Origin: Piscirickettsiaceae bacterium
GTDB taxonomy: Bacteria > Pseudomonadota > Gammaproteobacteria > Nitrosococcales > Methylophagaceae
Reading direction: 5' to 3'
DNA length: 32,094 bases
NCBI GenBank assembly: GCA_030627065.1
Contig: DAOUSV010000001.1
Coordinates: 1-32,094, forward strand
In this document: positions 6,390 through 14,816 of the stretch, piece by piece
Layout of the letters: every line of letters begins with the position of its first letter
How positions within the stretch are numbered: the stretch's first letter is position 1
Translations under genes and position numbers: made by a program
Notes under the pieces: model-generated
Databases searched by the model: none
The model's input: the letters and a program-made list of their open reading frames with translations, nothing else
Told to the model about the DNA's origin: nothing

Positions 6390-7670
6390 CTAAAGCTGTT
6401 TAGCATCAATGTCGAGAGAGCGGAGTTTTCGATAGAGGTGTGTGCGTTCCATTCCTGCTAGTTTAGCGGCTTTACCGACATTACCATCTGTTTGTTTTAA
6501 TTGGTGCAATAAATAAATACGCTCAAACTGTTCACGGGCTTCACGCAGTGGCAAGTCATAATCAATCGAGGTGTTATTTGTACTGACAGACGAATCCGTT
6601 GCTTCTTTTAAGGTAAGTGCAATGTCAGTTTCTTCAATATCATCAGACTCTCCCAGCAATAATAAGCGTTGGATGATATTTCTAAGCTCAAGTACATTGC
6701 CTGACCATGGATGATTACGCAATCTGTTTTGAGCGGCAACTGTAAAGTGACGATAGGGAAGATCGGCTTGGGTTGTAAATTGGTCAACAAAATGATGAAC
6801 AAGCTCAGGAATATCTTCAATATGGTCGCGTAAAGGAGGGATTGTTAGGGTAATACTATTAAGTTGATAGAGTAGTGATTCTTCAAATGTACCCTTGTTA
6901 ACGGCTTGTTCCAAAGAATGCTGGCTAGCACAAATCAGTTGGCAATTATTCAACTTGTTGCTTTCGAGCATGTGAAGAAATAACCGCTGTGCTTTTTGAG
7001 GAAGTAGGGCAATATCATCAATGTATAAGCAGGTATTATTGACTAACGCAGATAGTTTTAGGCTGTCTAAAGGAAATGTTTCGGCGGTAAGTTCAATAAA
7101 TTGACTATCTGAAAACTGGCCTAATGAGTGTAAATAACGAGCAAAGCAATGTTTACCAGTACCGCCTTCACCGAGCAATAGAATAGGCATTGTGTGCTTG
7201 GCAACGCGTTGTGCTTGTTCTAGCAACAGAATAACTTGCGGGCTTTTACCAACTGGCTTTTGTGTTTCAAACTGTTGTTTCTCAGATTGTTTTGCTTGAT
7301 TTTCAAGGGCAACTTCAACACCACGAAGTAGCTTTGCCATTGAAAGCGGCTTTTCGATAAAATCACATGCGCCGAGGCGAGTGGCTTCTACTGCTGTTTC
7401 AATTGTCCCGTGACCGGACATCATGACAATCGTGAGGTGAGGATCTTGCTGCTTAAACTCTTTCAATAAGGTGATGCCGTCAACATCAGGCATCCAAATG
7501 TCGAGCAATATCAAGTCAGGTCGGTGCTGGGAAAGTGCTGTACGCGCTGTTTCACCATTTTTAGCGGTAGTGACTTGATAGCCTTCATCATCAAGAATAT
7601 CTTTGATCAGTCCTCGAATATCAGGCTCATCATCAACAACTAAAATAGTGGGTTTATCGGTATTGTTCAC
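6390..7670 (-). CDS. ntrX: NtrX-like response regulator with a degenerate AAA+ domain
   Basis: The 426-residue protein has three parts. The receiver domain (1-120) is intact: D13/D14, phospho-acceptor D57, S85 and K107. The central AAA+ domain (about 140-345) has a Walker A GEGGTGKH (167-174), but Walker B reads CLYIDDI (D219 in place of Glu). The gap from Walker A to Walker B is about 40 residues rather than about 60, and the GAFTGA sigma54-contact loop is absent. The arginine-finger block FRxDLYYRLN reads FEESLLYQLN. The C-terminal Fis-type helix-turn-helix (about 385-422) is well kept. It probably binds DNA but cannot act as a sigma54 activator in the usual way. The GTG start at 7668-7670 overlaps the ntrY stop (GTGA). 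Confidence 0.92.
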   Translation of the reverse strand: MNNTDKPTILVVDDEPDIRGLIKDILDDEGYQVTTAKNGETARTALSQHRPDLILLDIWMPDVDGITLLKEFKQQDPHLTIVMMSGHGTIETAVEATRLGACDFIEKPLSMAKLLRGVEVALENQAKQSEKQQFETQKPVGKSPQVILLLEQAQRVAKHTMPILLLGEGGTGKHCFARYLHSLGQFSDSQFIELTAETFPLDSLKLSALVNNTCLYIDDIALLPQKAQRLFLHMLESNKLNNCQLICASQHSLEQAVNKGTFEESLLYQLNSITLTIPPLRDHIEDIPELVHHFVDQFTTQADLPYRHFTVAAQNRLRNHPWSGNVLELRNIIQRLLLLGESDDIEETDIALTLKEATDSSVSTNNTSIDYDLPLREAREQFERIYLLHQLKQTDGNVGKAAKLAGMERTHLYRKLRSLDIDAKQL

Positions 7671-9832
7671 GATTTAGAATTCCCTAAAGGCAGGCGAATT
7701 ATTATACAGGCTCCATCAGGACTTAGGTTTTCAGCCCAAACAATTCCTTGGTGTTCTTCAATTATCTTCTTTACAATGGCTAGCCCAAGCCCTGTTCCTT
7801 TAGGCTTATTAGTAGCATAAGGTTCAAATAATGAGTTAAGCATATTGTCGGGAATGCCGGGGCCATGATCGCGTATTTTCAGCTCTAGCCAGTCGGCATT
7901 ATGTTGTTGTATCTGTGAGTAACTGAGTTCAATATTGATTGCTAATTGGGCATCTTCACTTGCTTCAATCGAATTTTTAATTAAGTTATGAAGGACTTGC
8001 CTGAAGCGGTTACTATCTGTTTTTACGCTTATTAGATCACCGCTTTCCAGTAGCTGTATAGAGTTGTTAGTGTTGCTTTGGTATAAGGCGAGGACATCAT
8101 TAATTAGGTCGCTAAGGATATATGTCTCAATGTGTAAGTCTGGATTGCGAGCATAATCCGAGAAGTCATTGACCATGTCTTTCATGGCATCAACTTGTTG
8201 AATAATGGTGTTGGTGAGCTTGTTGAGTAGTTCCGTTTGACCTTCTGGCAATAGCGGCAGATATTTATGCTGTAAGCGTTCAGCCGATAACTGGATCGGA
8301 GTGAGAGGGTTCTTTATTTCATGGGCTAGGCGACGTGCAACTTCACCCCATGCGGCATTACGCTGCGCTTGTATTAAGGTCGTAATATCATCAAAAACAA
8401 TAACCCAACCGGCACTTTCGGGTAGTGGTGTGCCACGACAAATTAGAGTTTTCTGGCGTTTGTTCGGGTGGAGTTCTAACTCTTGTTGCCAGCTATTTTC
8501 TTGTTGCATTTGGCTGGAGATCAGATGTACAAACTCGTGTAAATAAGGGTGTTCTTCACTGAGTCGAGAGAGTGGTAATTCAATAAGTTGTTGTAAATCG
8601 CAGTCTAAAATTGTGTTACTAGCAATATTGGCTGTTTTTAGATAATGAGATTCATTAAAGGTAACAACACCACTAGAAAGGCTACCTAATACGGTACTTA
8701 AATAATTTGTTTGTTGCTCTAATTGGCGATGACTTCTTTGACTGCTATTACGTGCTTGGGTTAATCGTTGAGTCATCTGATTAAATGAACGTACTAGAAA
8801 GCCGATTTCATCATGCCCTGCGGTTGAAAGCTGGGTGTTGTAGTTACCTGAAGCGACAGACTGAGTACCATCAGCAAGCTCTTGTAGCGGCTCTACAATA
8901 CGTCGTGAAATCCAAACCGCAAACCAGATCGACATCAGTATTGTTAGTAATACAATCAGGCTTAATGTCAGAGTGAATATAGTGATCAGTGGTTTTCGTA
9001 GATAGCTGAGTTCTTTATAGTCAGTGTAAGCTTCCTGCACTGTTTTGCCTAGTGTACCTAAGCGTTCATTTACCGCGAAAATAGCATGCAGCATCGTTTT
9101 TTCTTGCTCTGGCGAGTTTGTTGGAATGCGAACGGCAACCCGTAGTTGTAGTTGACCATCACTATTGGGATCAAGGCCTATATAGTCTTCGTCCTGTTGT
9201 AATTGACGAAAAATTGCCTCATTGGGGCGGTTAGGGATCATGATTGTCGTGTCTTTTATGCTTGATGTGACAATCTTACCATCCATGGTCCAAATGTTCA
9301 TTTCTAGCGTACCACTAAGGCGCGTTAGTTCTTGTAGGCTGCGATTGAGATCGCTTTGAGGTAGCTCACTGAGCACGCCAGCCATCATTCTTGATTGCTT
9401 GAGCAGCGTTCGCATTCGAATAGTGAACGCCGATCGACTGAGATCCAAAGAGTCACTTAAGGCCTCTTCGACATTAACATCAAACCAGCTATTAATGCCG
9501 CGATGAAGGAAGTGTATAGAAAATCCGTAAACCGTTGTTGTTGATACTAAAATTAATAGAACAAATAGGCTAACAAGGCGAATAGTTAGGCGGGAGCCTG
9601 CTTCTTTGCGTTTAAAATCTCGATAGAGTCGTAATAGACTTCTAGTTAAAAGGGTAGCAAGCAAAACCAGACTTAAAATACCTAAGCCGAAAATAGGCAG
9701 GAATAAGTTATTGAGTTTAGAGCTGTCTTGAGTTGCTGCACTAAGTAAATAGGCAAGAATCAATAGCAATGCCGCCAGAAAGAAGTAGGGCGCTGTGCCA
9801 GAGCTTAAGCGTTTAACTAGATTTATGGCCAT
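7667..9832 (-). CDS. ntrY: NtrY-type sensor histidine kinase
   Basis: The roughly 721-residue inner-membrane kinase is the cognate sensor of NtrX. It has three N-terminal membrane helices (about 14-34, 43-65, 84-104), an extracytoplasmic loop (about 105-280), a fourth helix (about 282-307), a HAMP domain (about 308-361) and a PAS-like segment (about 375-490). The H-box EVARRLAHEIKNPLTP has phospho-acceptor H504, followed by N-box LHNLIKNSIEAS, G1 DHGPGIP and G2 GTGLGL. All catalytic motifs are intact, unlike its partner NtrX. I prefer the ATG at 9830-9832, which has GGAAG 8 nt upstream and a 10-nt overlap with the DUF4390 gene. An ATG at 9865 would add 11 residues but lacks a ribosome site. 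Confidence 0.94.
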   Translation of the reverse strand: MAINLVKRLSSGTAPYFFLAALLLILAYLLSAATQDSSKLNNLFLPIFGLGILSLVLLATLLTRSLLRLYRDFKRKEAGSRLTIRLVSLFVLLILVSTTTVYGFSIHFLHRGINSWFDVNVEEALSDSLDLSRSAFTIRMRTLLKQSRMMAGVLSELPQSDLNRSLQELTRLSGTLEMNIWTMDGKIVTSSIKDTTIMIPNRPNEAIFRQLQQDEDYIGLDPNSDGQLQLRVAVRIPTNSPEQEKTMLHAIFAVNERLGTLGKTVQEAYTDYKELSYLRKPLITIFTLTLSLIVLLTILMSIWFAVWISRRIVEPLQELADGTQSVASGNYNTQLSTAGHDEIGFLVRSFNQMTQRLTQARNSSQRSHRQLEQQTNYLSTVLGSLSSGVVTFNESHYLKTANIASNTILDCDLQQLIELPLSRLSEEHPYLHEFVHLISSQMQQENSWQQELELHPNKRQKTLICRGTPLPESAGWVIVFDDITTLIQAQRNAAWGEVARRLAHEIKNPLTPIQLSAERLQHKYLPLLPEGQTELLNKLTNTIIQQVDAMKDMVNDFSDYARNPDLHIETYILSDLINDVLALYQSNTNNSIQLLESGDLISVKTDSNRFRQVLHNLIKNSIEASEDAQLAINIELSYSQIQQHNADWLELKIRDHGPGIPDNMLNSLFEPYATNKPKGTGLGLAIVKKIIEEHQGIVWAENLSPDGACIIIRLPLGNSKS

Positions 9833-10407
9833 ATTGCGTGCTTCCAAGGGCTGGTTAGTTGCCATTTTTTTGAGATAAGAGCGCCAGGACGCATTGGTGT
9901 CGGTAGTGCATAGAGATCAAGCCCGCTACGAATTTGCAGTGTGATATTGTCAATATCCTCCAGATATTCAGGCGGGAGGTTTAGTAGATTGATACTACCT
10001 AATGCGGACAGTGCTGAATCTAAAGAGGGGAAATTACGTTGGTATTGGGTATCTAATGATTGCATCACATATTGTTTTGAAAGTGCGTGATAGCGGAGTT
10101 CATAGCGTAATTCCGCGCTCCAAAGAGTCGTCTTCCATTGCCAAAATTGACCGAGAACGGGAATGCTGTGAATAAGCTCAATATTTTGTTGAAATGTGAT
10201 CGGAACGCCATTGTCTAAAGCTTCGTTAACTCTTGGAGTGAGTGGGTACTTTATTTTTGCATTGAGAATGTATCCATTACCAATTTTTTCGACTTGTGCG
10301 TAATAAACTTCAAAACTAACTGCCGGACTTGCTGTGCTTAATAGCAACAGCAAAGCAAAGAGGAAAAATCGGTTAGCGGTGCTGTAGGCTGGCATAATAA
10401 AAGCCAT
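9823..10407 (-). CDS. DUF4390-family exported or membrane-anchored protein
   Basis: The protein has about 194 residues. A hydrophobic segment (NRFFLFALLLLL) ending in STASPAVSFE looks like a signal peptide or N-terminal anchor. The body, with YVMQSLDTQYQRNFPSLDSA and IRSGLDLYALPTPMRPGAL, fits DUF4390, a family commonly found between rsmB and ntrYX in proteobacteria. I infer an envelope-facing role linked to NtrY; no activity is known. The start is uncertain: ATGs at 10395 and 10407 both overlap the end of rsmB (by 23 or 35 nt) and neither has a strong ribosome site. The 3' end overlaps the chosen ntrY start by 10 nt. Confidence 0.83.
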   Translation of the reverse strand: MAFIMPAYSTANRFFLFALLLLLSTASPAVSFEVYYAQVEKIGNGYILNAKIKYPLTPRVNEALDNGVPITFQQNIELIHSIPVLGQFWQWKTTLWSAELRYELRYHALSKQYVMQSLDTQYQRNFPSLDSALSALGSINLLNLPPEYLEDIDNITLQIRSGLDLYALPTPMRPGALISKKWQLTSPWKHAIWP

Positions 10408-11677
10408 CAAGCTCATCATCACCGGGTAGGCGCTGATAACCAACAGATGCACGTGTTGCTGGTGGATCTGCTGATACTTTTTCCTGTGCTTCAGGATGTT
10501 GCTCTAAGAAATTCATAATCTGCTGCTCATTTTCCTGTTTAAGTGCGGAACAGGTGGTGTACACCAATAATCCACCAGTGTTGAGCAAAGGCCACAAGTT
10601 TTCAAGTAGTTGCTGTTGTTTTTCGACAAGACTGGCAATATCATCAGGGCGGCGAAGCAGTTTAATATCAGGATGACGTCTAATAACGCCAGTACCTGAG
10701 CAGGGTGCATCAATTAATATTCGGTCAAACTTCTGGCCATCCCACCAAGCTGCAGTATCACCGGCATCTGCGGCAATAAGAGTGGCGCTTAGATTGAGGC
10801 GGTCGGTATTTTGTTGGATTTGTACTAATCGTTTGGGATCTATATCAAGCGCGATAACTGCATTATCAGGTTGAGACTCTAAAATATGACAGGTTTTACC
10901 GCCCGGGGCGGCACAGGCATCAAGAATGCGTTGATTAGGTTTGATATCGAGTAACTTGGCTACTTGTTGAGCTGCACCATCTTGTACTGAGACATGACCT
11001 TGCTCAAAATCAGGCAATTGATACACATCACAGGGTGAGTCTAATAAGACACCTTGCGCTGTCTGGCTGATGGCGTAAGCAGTAATATCAGCCTCTTGTA
11101 ATAGCTCTAAATAATGATCGCGGGAACCATATTGTTGGTTGGTACGTAACATCATTGGTGGTTGTTGATTGTTAGCATCCAGTATTGCTGACCACTGTTC
11201 GGGCCAATCTTGTTTGAAACGGTCAATCAACCAATCTGGGTGTGAATACTTAGCAGAGTCTTGTTGCAAGGCGCCATCATCAAAGTTACTTGGATCGCGC
11301 TGATAGTTACGCAAGCTGGCATTTACAAGCCCTGTTGCCCATGGCTTGCCAAGCTGTTTACAGGCATTAACTGTTTCAGATAGAGCGGCATGTGCTGGAA
11401 TACGCATGGCACGAAGTTGGTATAAACCACAGAGCAGAAGCGCTGCGATATCTCCATCTTTTTTCTTAAGTGGTTTTTTAACTAGCTGAGAGGCAATAGC
11501 TTGCAGTTGGTGATGCCACCGAATAACGCCATAACAAATCTGCTGACAAAGGCTGCGTTCGCTTTCAGGCAAATCAAGAAGTGCCTTACTGAGGACGCCG
11601 TTTAATGAGCGATGTTGTTGTGTGACTTCGCTAATAACGCGGGCAGCGTTGGCGCGAGCAGATTGTTTCTTAGCCAA
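10373..11677 (-). CDS. rsmB: 16S rRNA (cytosine-967-C5)-methyltransferase RsmB (Sun/Fmu)
   Basis: The 434-residue protein has an N-terminal NusB-like RNA-binding domain (about 1-140) and a C-terminal SAM-dependent methyltransferase. The SAM motif is DACAAPGGKT (253-262), the release cysteine is in DAPCSGTG (C326), and the nucleophile is in YTTCSALKQEN (C376). The start is TTG at 11675-11677, reading TTG GCT AAG AAA. An in-frame TAG lies four codons upstream and there is no other start nearby, so TTG is effectively forced. It overlaps the end of fmt by 8 nt, so translation is probably coupled and deliberately weak. Confidence 0.96.
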   Translation of the reverse strand: MAKKQSARANAARVISEVTQQHRSLNGVLSKALLDLPESERSLCQQICYGVIRWHHQLQAIASQLVKKPLKKKDGDIAALLLCGLYQLRAMRIPAHAALSETVNACKQLGKPWATGLVNASLRNYQRDPSNFDDGALQQDSAKYSHPDWLIDRFKQDWPEQWSAILDANNQQPPMMLRTNQQYGSRDHYLELLQEADITAYAISQTAQGVLLDSPCDVYQLPDFEQGHVSVQDGAAQQVAKLLDIKPNQRILDACAAPGGKTCHILESQPDNAVIALDIDPKRLVQIQQNTDRLNLSATLIAADAGDTAAWWDGQKFDRILIDAPCSGTGVIRRHPDIKLLRRPDDIASLVEKQQQLLENLWPLLNTGGLLVYTTCSALKQENEQQIMNFLEQHPEAQEKVSADPPATRASVGYQRLPGDDELDGFYYASLQHR

Positions 11678-12599
11678 GGTGTTCGCCTATAGTTAAAGAG
11701 TTTGCATTTAAAAAGTCAGCAACAGACATGGCACGCTTACCAGGTACTTGAATTTCAGTTAGCCGTAATACACCGTCTCCGGTGGCAATATCAATCCCAA
11801 GCTTATCTACAGCAATAACTTCACCTGCGGAGGCATTGTGTTGGCTGGTAATGATATTTGCAGACCAAATACGAAAGACTTTACCTTGCCACAATGTTTG
11901 AGCGACAGGCCAAGGATTAAATGCATGAACTTGTCGGGCTATTTCTTGGGCTGTGCGTTGCCAGTCAATAGCGGCTTCATCTTTGTGTAATTTATGGGCA
12001 TAACACATTGACGTATCATCTTGCGCAATGGCTGATTGTTGTAGGTTTTCGAGCTCGGCTAATGTACTTAATAAGGTGTCAGCACCAATTTTAGCAAGAC
12101 GATCATGCAGTATTTGCGCTGTATCATCATCGTGAATAGGGCATTCAGTACGAGCCATAACAGGCCCTGTATCAAGCCCCGCCTCCATTTGCATAATGCA
12201 AACGCCGGTCGTGGTGTCTCCAGCAAGAATAGCGCGCTGAATCGGTGCCGCGCCGCGCCAGCGAGGTAATAGTGAAGCGTGGATATTGATACAGCCTAAT
12301 TTAGGTATGCTCAATACAGCTTGAGGTAGCAATAAGCCGTAAGCCACCACGATCATTAAGTCAGCCTTATAGCTTGCTAATGTTGCTTTATCGGTATCTT
12401 CTTTAAAGTTAAGAGGCTGTTCGACTGGGATATTATGTTCAAGAGCAAGCTGTTTGACAGGACTTGCTGTGAGTTTTCGGCCTCGACCAGAAGGACGATC
12501 AGGCTGTGTATAAACGGCACAGATTTCATGTTCTGTAGTGAACAGTGCTTCTAATGTTTCTGCTGCAAATTCAGGTGTGCCAGAGAATATTATGCGCAT
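11670..12599 (-). CDS. fmt: Methionyl-tRNA formyltransferase
   Basis: The 309-residue enzyme transfers a formyl group from 10-formyl-tetrahydrofolate to initiator Met-tRNA. The N-terminal MRIIFSGTPEFAAETLEAL, the catalytic Asn/His region NIHASLLPRWRGAAPIQ and MQMEAGLDTGPV with its aspartate are all present. The C-terminal OB-like domain is about 205-309. It lies 7 nt downstream of def, the universal partner that removes the same formyl group, and overlaps rsmB by 8 nt. Confidence 0.97.
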   Translation of the reverse strand: MRIIFSGTPEFAAETLEALFTTEHEICAVYTQPDRPSGRGRKLTASPVKQLALEHNIPVEQPLNFKEDTDKATLASYKADLMIVVAYGLLLPQAVLSIPKLGCINIHASLLPRWRGAAPIQRAILAGDTTTGVCIMQMEAGLDTGPVMARTECPIHDDDTAQILHDRLAKIGADTLLSTLAELENLQQSAIAQDDTSMCYAHKLHKDEAAIDWQRTAQEIARQVHAFNPWPVAQTLWQGKVFRIWSANIITSQHNASAGEVIAVDKLGIDIATGDGVLRLTEIQVPGKRAMSVADFLNANSLTIGEHLG

Positions 12600-12606
12600 C
12601 GCTATC

Positions 12607-13110
12607 CTATGTTTCTTGTTTCAATTGTTTTTCGAGACGTTTCTTAATTCGTTGACGTTTTAGATTGCTGATGTAATCAACAAATAACTTACCATCAAGG
12701 TGATCTATTTCATGTTGAATACAGGTTGCCAGCAAATCATCGGCATCAAGTTCAAAGTTATTGCCATCACGATCTAATGCTTTAACACGAACAGTATCAG
12801 CGCGAGTGACCATCTCATAGGCTTCAGGTACTGATAGACAGCCTTCTTCGTATTCGCGTTCACCTGCTTTGCTGATTATTTCAGGATTAATAAAGACAAG
12901 AGGCGCATCTTTTTCTTCAGAGATATCCATTACGACAAGGCGTTTTTGTACATTAATTTGATTAGCTGCCAAGCCAATACCAGGAGCGGCATACATTGTT
13001 TCCAACATATCATCTGCAAGCCGGCGGATTTTATCTGTGACATCCGTAATAGGCACAGCCTTTTTTCGCAGACGAGGATCTGGAAAGCGAAGTATTTGTT
13101 TTATTGCCAT
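12607..13110 (-). CDS. def: Peptide deformylase
   Basis: The 167-residue metalloenzyme removes the formyl group from nascent protein N-termini. Motif 1 is GIGLAANQ (44-51), motif 2 EGCLSVP with metal ligand C91, and motif 3 QHEIDHLDG with ligands H133 and H137 and catalytic E134. Length is standard. It is the first gene of the leftward run of twelve. Only 18 nt separate its ATG from the terminator hairpin of the upstream cytochrome gene, so its promoter must overlap that hairpin or the operon is fed by read-through. A GAG ribosome site lies about 9 nt upstream. Confidence 0.97.
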   Translation of the reverse strand: MAIKQILRFPDPRLRKKAVPITDVTDKIRRLADDMLETMYAAPGIGLAANQINVQKRLVVMDISEEKDAPLVFINPEIISKAGEREYEEGCLSVPEAYEMVTRADTVRVKALDRDGNNFELDADDLLATCIQHEIDHLDGKLFVDYISNLKRQRIKKRLEKQLKQET

Positions 13111-13128
13111 TTAAAGTCTCAAGATATT

Positions 13129-13157
13129 AAAAAGGCGATCATTAAGATCGCCTTTTT
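13129..13157 (-). terminator. Intrinsic terminator of the cytochrome c gene
   Basis: There is a perfect 12-bp stem, 13129-13140 with 13146-13157 (core GGCGATC/GATCGCC), and a 5-nt loop. On the minus strand the stem ends in a T-run. It sits about 26 nt after the cytochrome stop codon and just before def. The run of A on the other side makes the structure symmetrical, so it could work both ways. Confidence 0.85.
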
Positions 13158-13182
13158 AAAGAAGTATAAAGCTGTTTAAAAA

Positions 13183-13500
13183 TTATTTTATTTCAGAGAA
13201 ATATGCCGCAAGGTTGTCAATATCTGCATCAGATAAGCTTGCAGCTTGCATTTGCATAATAACAGACATGCCGCCATTACGTTGTTTATCACGATATGCT
13301 TTTATAGCTGTTACTAAATAAGCTTCATTTTGACCTGCAAGGTTTGGGTAGCCAGGCATCATCGCAATACCATTAGCTCCATGACAGGCAGCACAAACAG
13401 CGGCCTTAACCTTTCCTGCGGCTGCATCGCCAGCAGCGAATGCGGTACTAGCACCAAAAAGAGCTGTTAAACCAATTAAAGAATATGCAATCTTTTTCAT
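13183..13500 (-). CDS. Periplasmic class I c-type cytochrome (c553/c5-like)
   Basis: The 105-residue protein has a clean Sec signal peptide (1-22, cleavage after AFA). The mature part is about 83 residues. The single heme site CAACH is at 36-40, with H40 as axial ligand. The sixth ligand is probably one of the methionines in GGMSVIMQMQ (78-84). The C-terminal LSDADIDNLAAYF helix is typical of cytochrome c553-type electron carriers. It works as a soluble electron shuttle in the periplasm; the partner oxidase is unknown. A GGAG ribosome site is 8 nt before the ATG. It has its own terminator, so it is a single-gene unit. Confidence 0.93.
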   Translation of the reverse strand: MKKIAYSLIGLTALFGASTAFAAGDAAAGKVKAAVCAACHGANGIAMMPGYPNLAGQNEAYLVTAIKAYRDKQRNGGMSVIMQMQAASLSDADIDNLAAYFSEIK

Positions 13501-13728
13501 AACATTAACTCCGTTAAAGTTGATATAAACTGTTGCTAAATATACATTGTTTAGCTATATAAAGACAGTTTTTAGCATTAAGATTTATGGTCAGGCCTGA
13601 GTGAATAGTCTTTGTGTTTGTAGATTGTGTGAACTAGATATTTGCGATAATTGCGAATAATGGTTAGGCTTATGTTTAACTATTAATGTAATTCATTAAC
13701 TTTTGCCTTTCGATTGAGGACCTTATCG
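13501..13728. other. Divergent intergenic region between cytochrome c and lysM genes
   Basis: These 228 nt are AT-rich and must hold promoters for both directions. I see no sigma70 pair good enough to call. A short direct repeat of ATTTGCGATAATTGCGAATAAT type lies near 13650-13670 and could be a regulator site, but it is weak evidence. No open reading frame or RNA gene is recognisable. Confidence 0.4.
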
Positions 13729-14805
13729 ATGATGCGCCGTTTAATTCTAAATTTATTCTTGCTATCTTTTAGCGTGTCAATAATGGCAACAGAGGTTGCT
13801 TTAAACCCGGAACACCCGCAACAGCATGTTGTTGTTCGGGGTGATACCTTGTGGGATATTTCTGGTATGTTTCTAAAATTCCCATGGCATTGGCCTGATA
13901 TTTGGCAGGCTAATCCACAGATTGAAAATCCGCATTTAATCTATCCTGGTGATATTATTTCACTTGTTTATCGTGATGGTCGTCCTGTGTTGGAGTTAAC
14001 GCGAGGTGCAAAGGCATATAAAATGTCGCCAGAAATACGTGAGATTGCATTAGAAAAAGCTATTTCAACGGTTCCTTTGGATGCTATTCGGGCATTTTTA
14101 ACCCGACCTCGCGTAGTGGGTGAAGAAGTGTTGGCGTTGGCACCTTATATTGTTGCAGGCTCAGAAGAACGTTTGATTTCTGGTGCTGGCGATAAAGTGT
14201 ATGTGCGTAACCTTGATGAAGAGCAAGGTGACCATTACAGTGTATTCCGTAGTGGTCAAATTTATAAAGATCCTCAAACCGCTGAAATTTTAGGTTATGA
14301 AGCTATTTACACTGCAGATGCATTAGTGGATGTTATGGGTGACCCTTCAACTGTTAATTTGCGGAAATCAACACGTGAAGTCATGGTTGGCGATAGGTTG
14401 TTACCTGTTGTTGCTGACGATTATGATATGAACTTTATGCCTCGCTCCCCAGAGCAGGATCTAGAAGGACAAATTATTGCTGTATTTGATGGCGTATCTC
14501 AGGTGGGACAATATCAAGTAATTGTATTGAATAAAGGTATTCGTGATGATTTAGAGGTAGGTCATGTTTTGTCGATCTATCAAGCAGGTAAGTCTGTTAT
14601 CGATCCTATTCTTTCAGGAAGAGAATCTGAAACTTTTTTCAATACGGAGAATGTAGATAAAGACCGTAATGCAACAGTTACTTTACCTGATGAACATGCA
14701 GGTGTAGCAATGGTTTTCAAGAACTTTGAAAAAGTAAGTTATGCCATTGTGATGAAGGCGACACGTGCTATTCATATTAATGATCGTGTTAGTTCATCTG
14801 AATAA
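13729..14805 (+). CDS. LysM-domain protein, TsaP-like
   Basis: The 358-residue protein has a signal peptide (about 1-20). A LysM peptidoglycan-binding domain at about 32-80 reads HVVVRGDTLWDIS, then WPDIWQANP and IENPHLIYPGD. The remainder resembles the C-terminal part of TsaP (PA0020 of Pseudomonas), which helps anchor the type IV pilus secretin. The same position upstream of dprA supports this. Whether this strain has type IV pili cannot be seen here. The frame is open from a TTG at 13714, but the ATG at 13729 has GAGGA 8 nt upstream and is the better start. Confidence 0.88.
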   Translation: MMRRLILNLFLLSFSVSIMATEVALNPEHPQQHVVVRGDTLWDISGMFLKFPWHWPDIWQANPQIENPHLIYPGDIISLVYRDGRPVLELTRGAKAYKMSPEIREIALEKAISTVPLDAIRAFLTRPRVVGEEVLALAPYIVAGSEERLISGAGDKVYVRNLDEEQGDHYSVFRSGQIYKDPQTAEILGYEAIYTADALVDVMGDPSTVNLRKSTREVMVGDRLLPVVADDYDMNFMPRSPEQDLEGQIIAVFDGVSQVGQYQVIVLNKGIRDDLEVGHVLSIYQAGKSVIDPILSGRESETFFNTENVDKDRNATVTLPDEHAGVAMVFKNFEKVSYAIVMKATRAIHINDRVSSSE

Positions 14806-14816
14806 AAAGGGATTTT

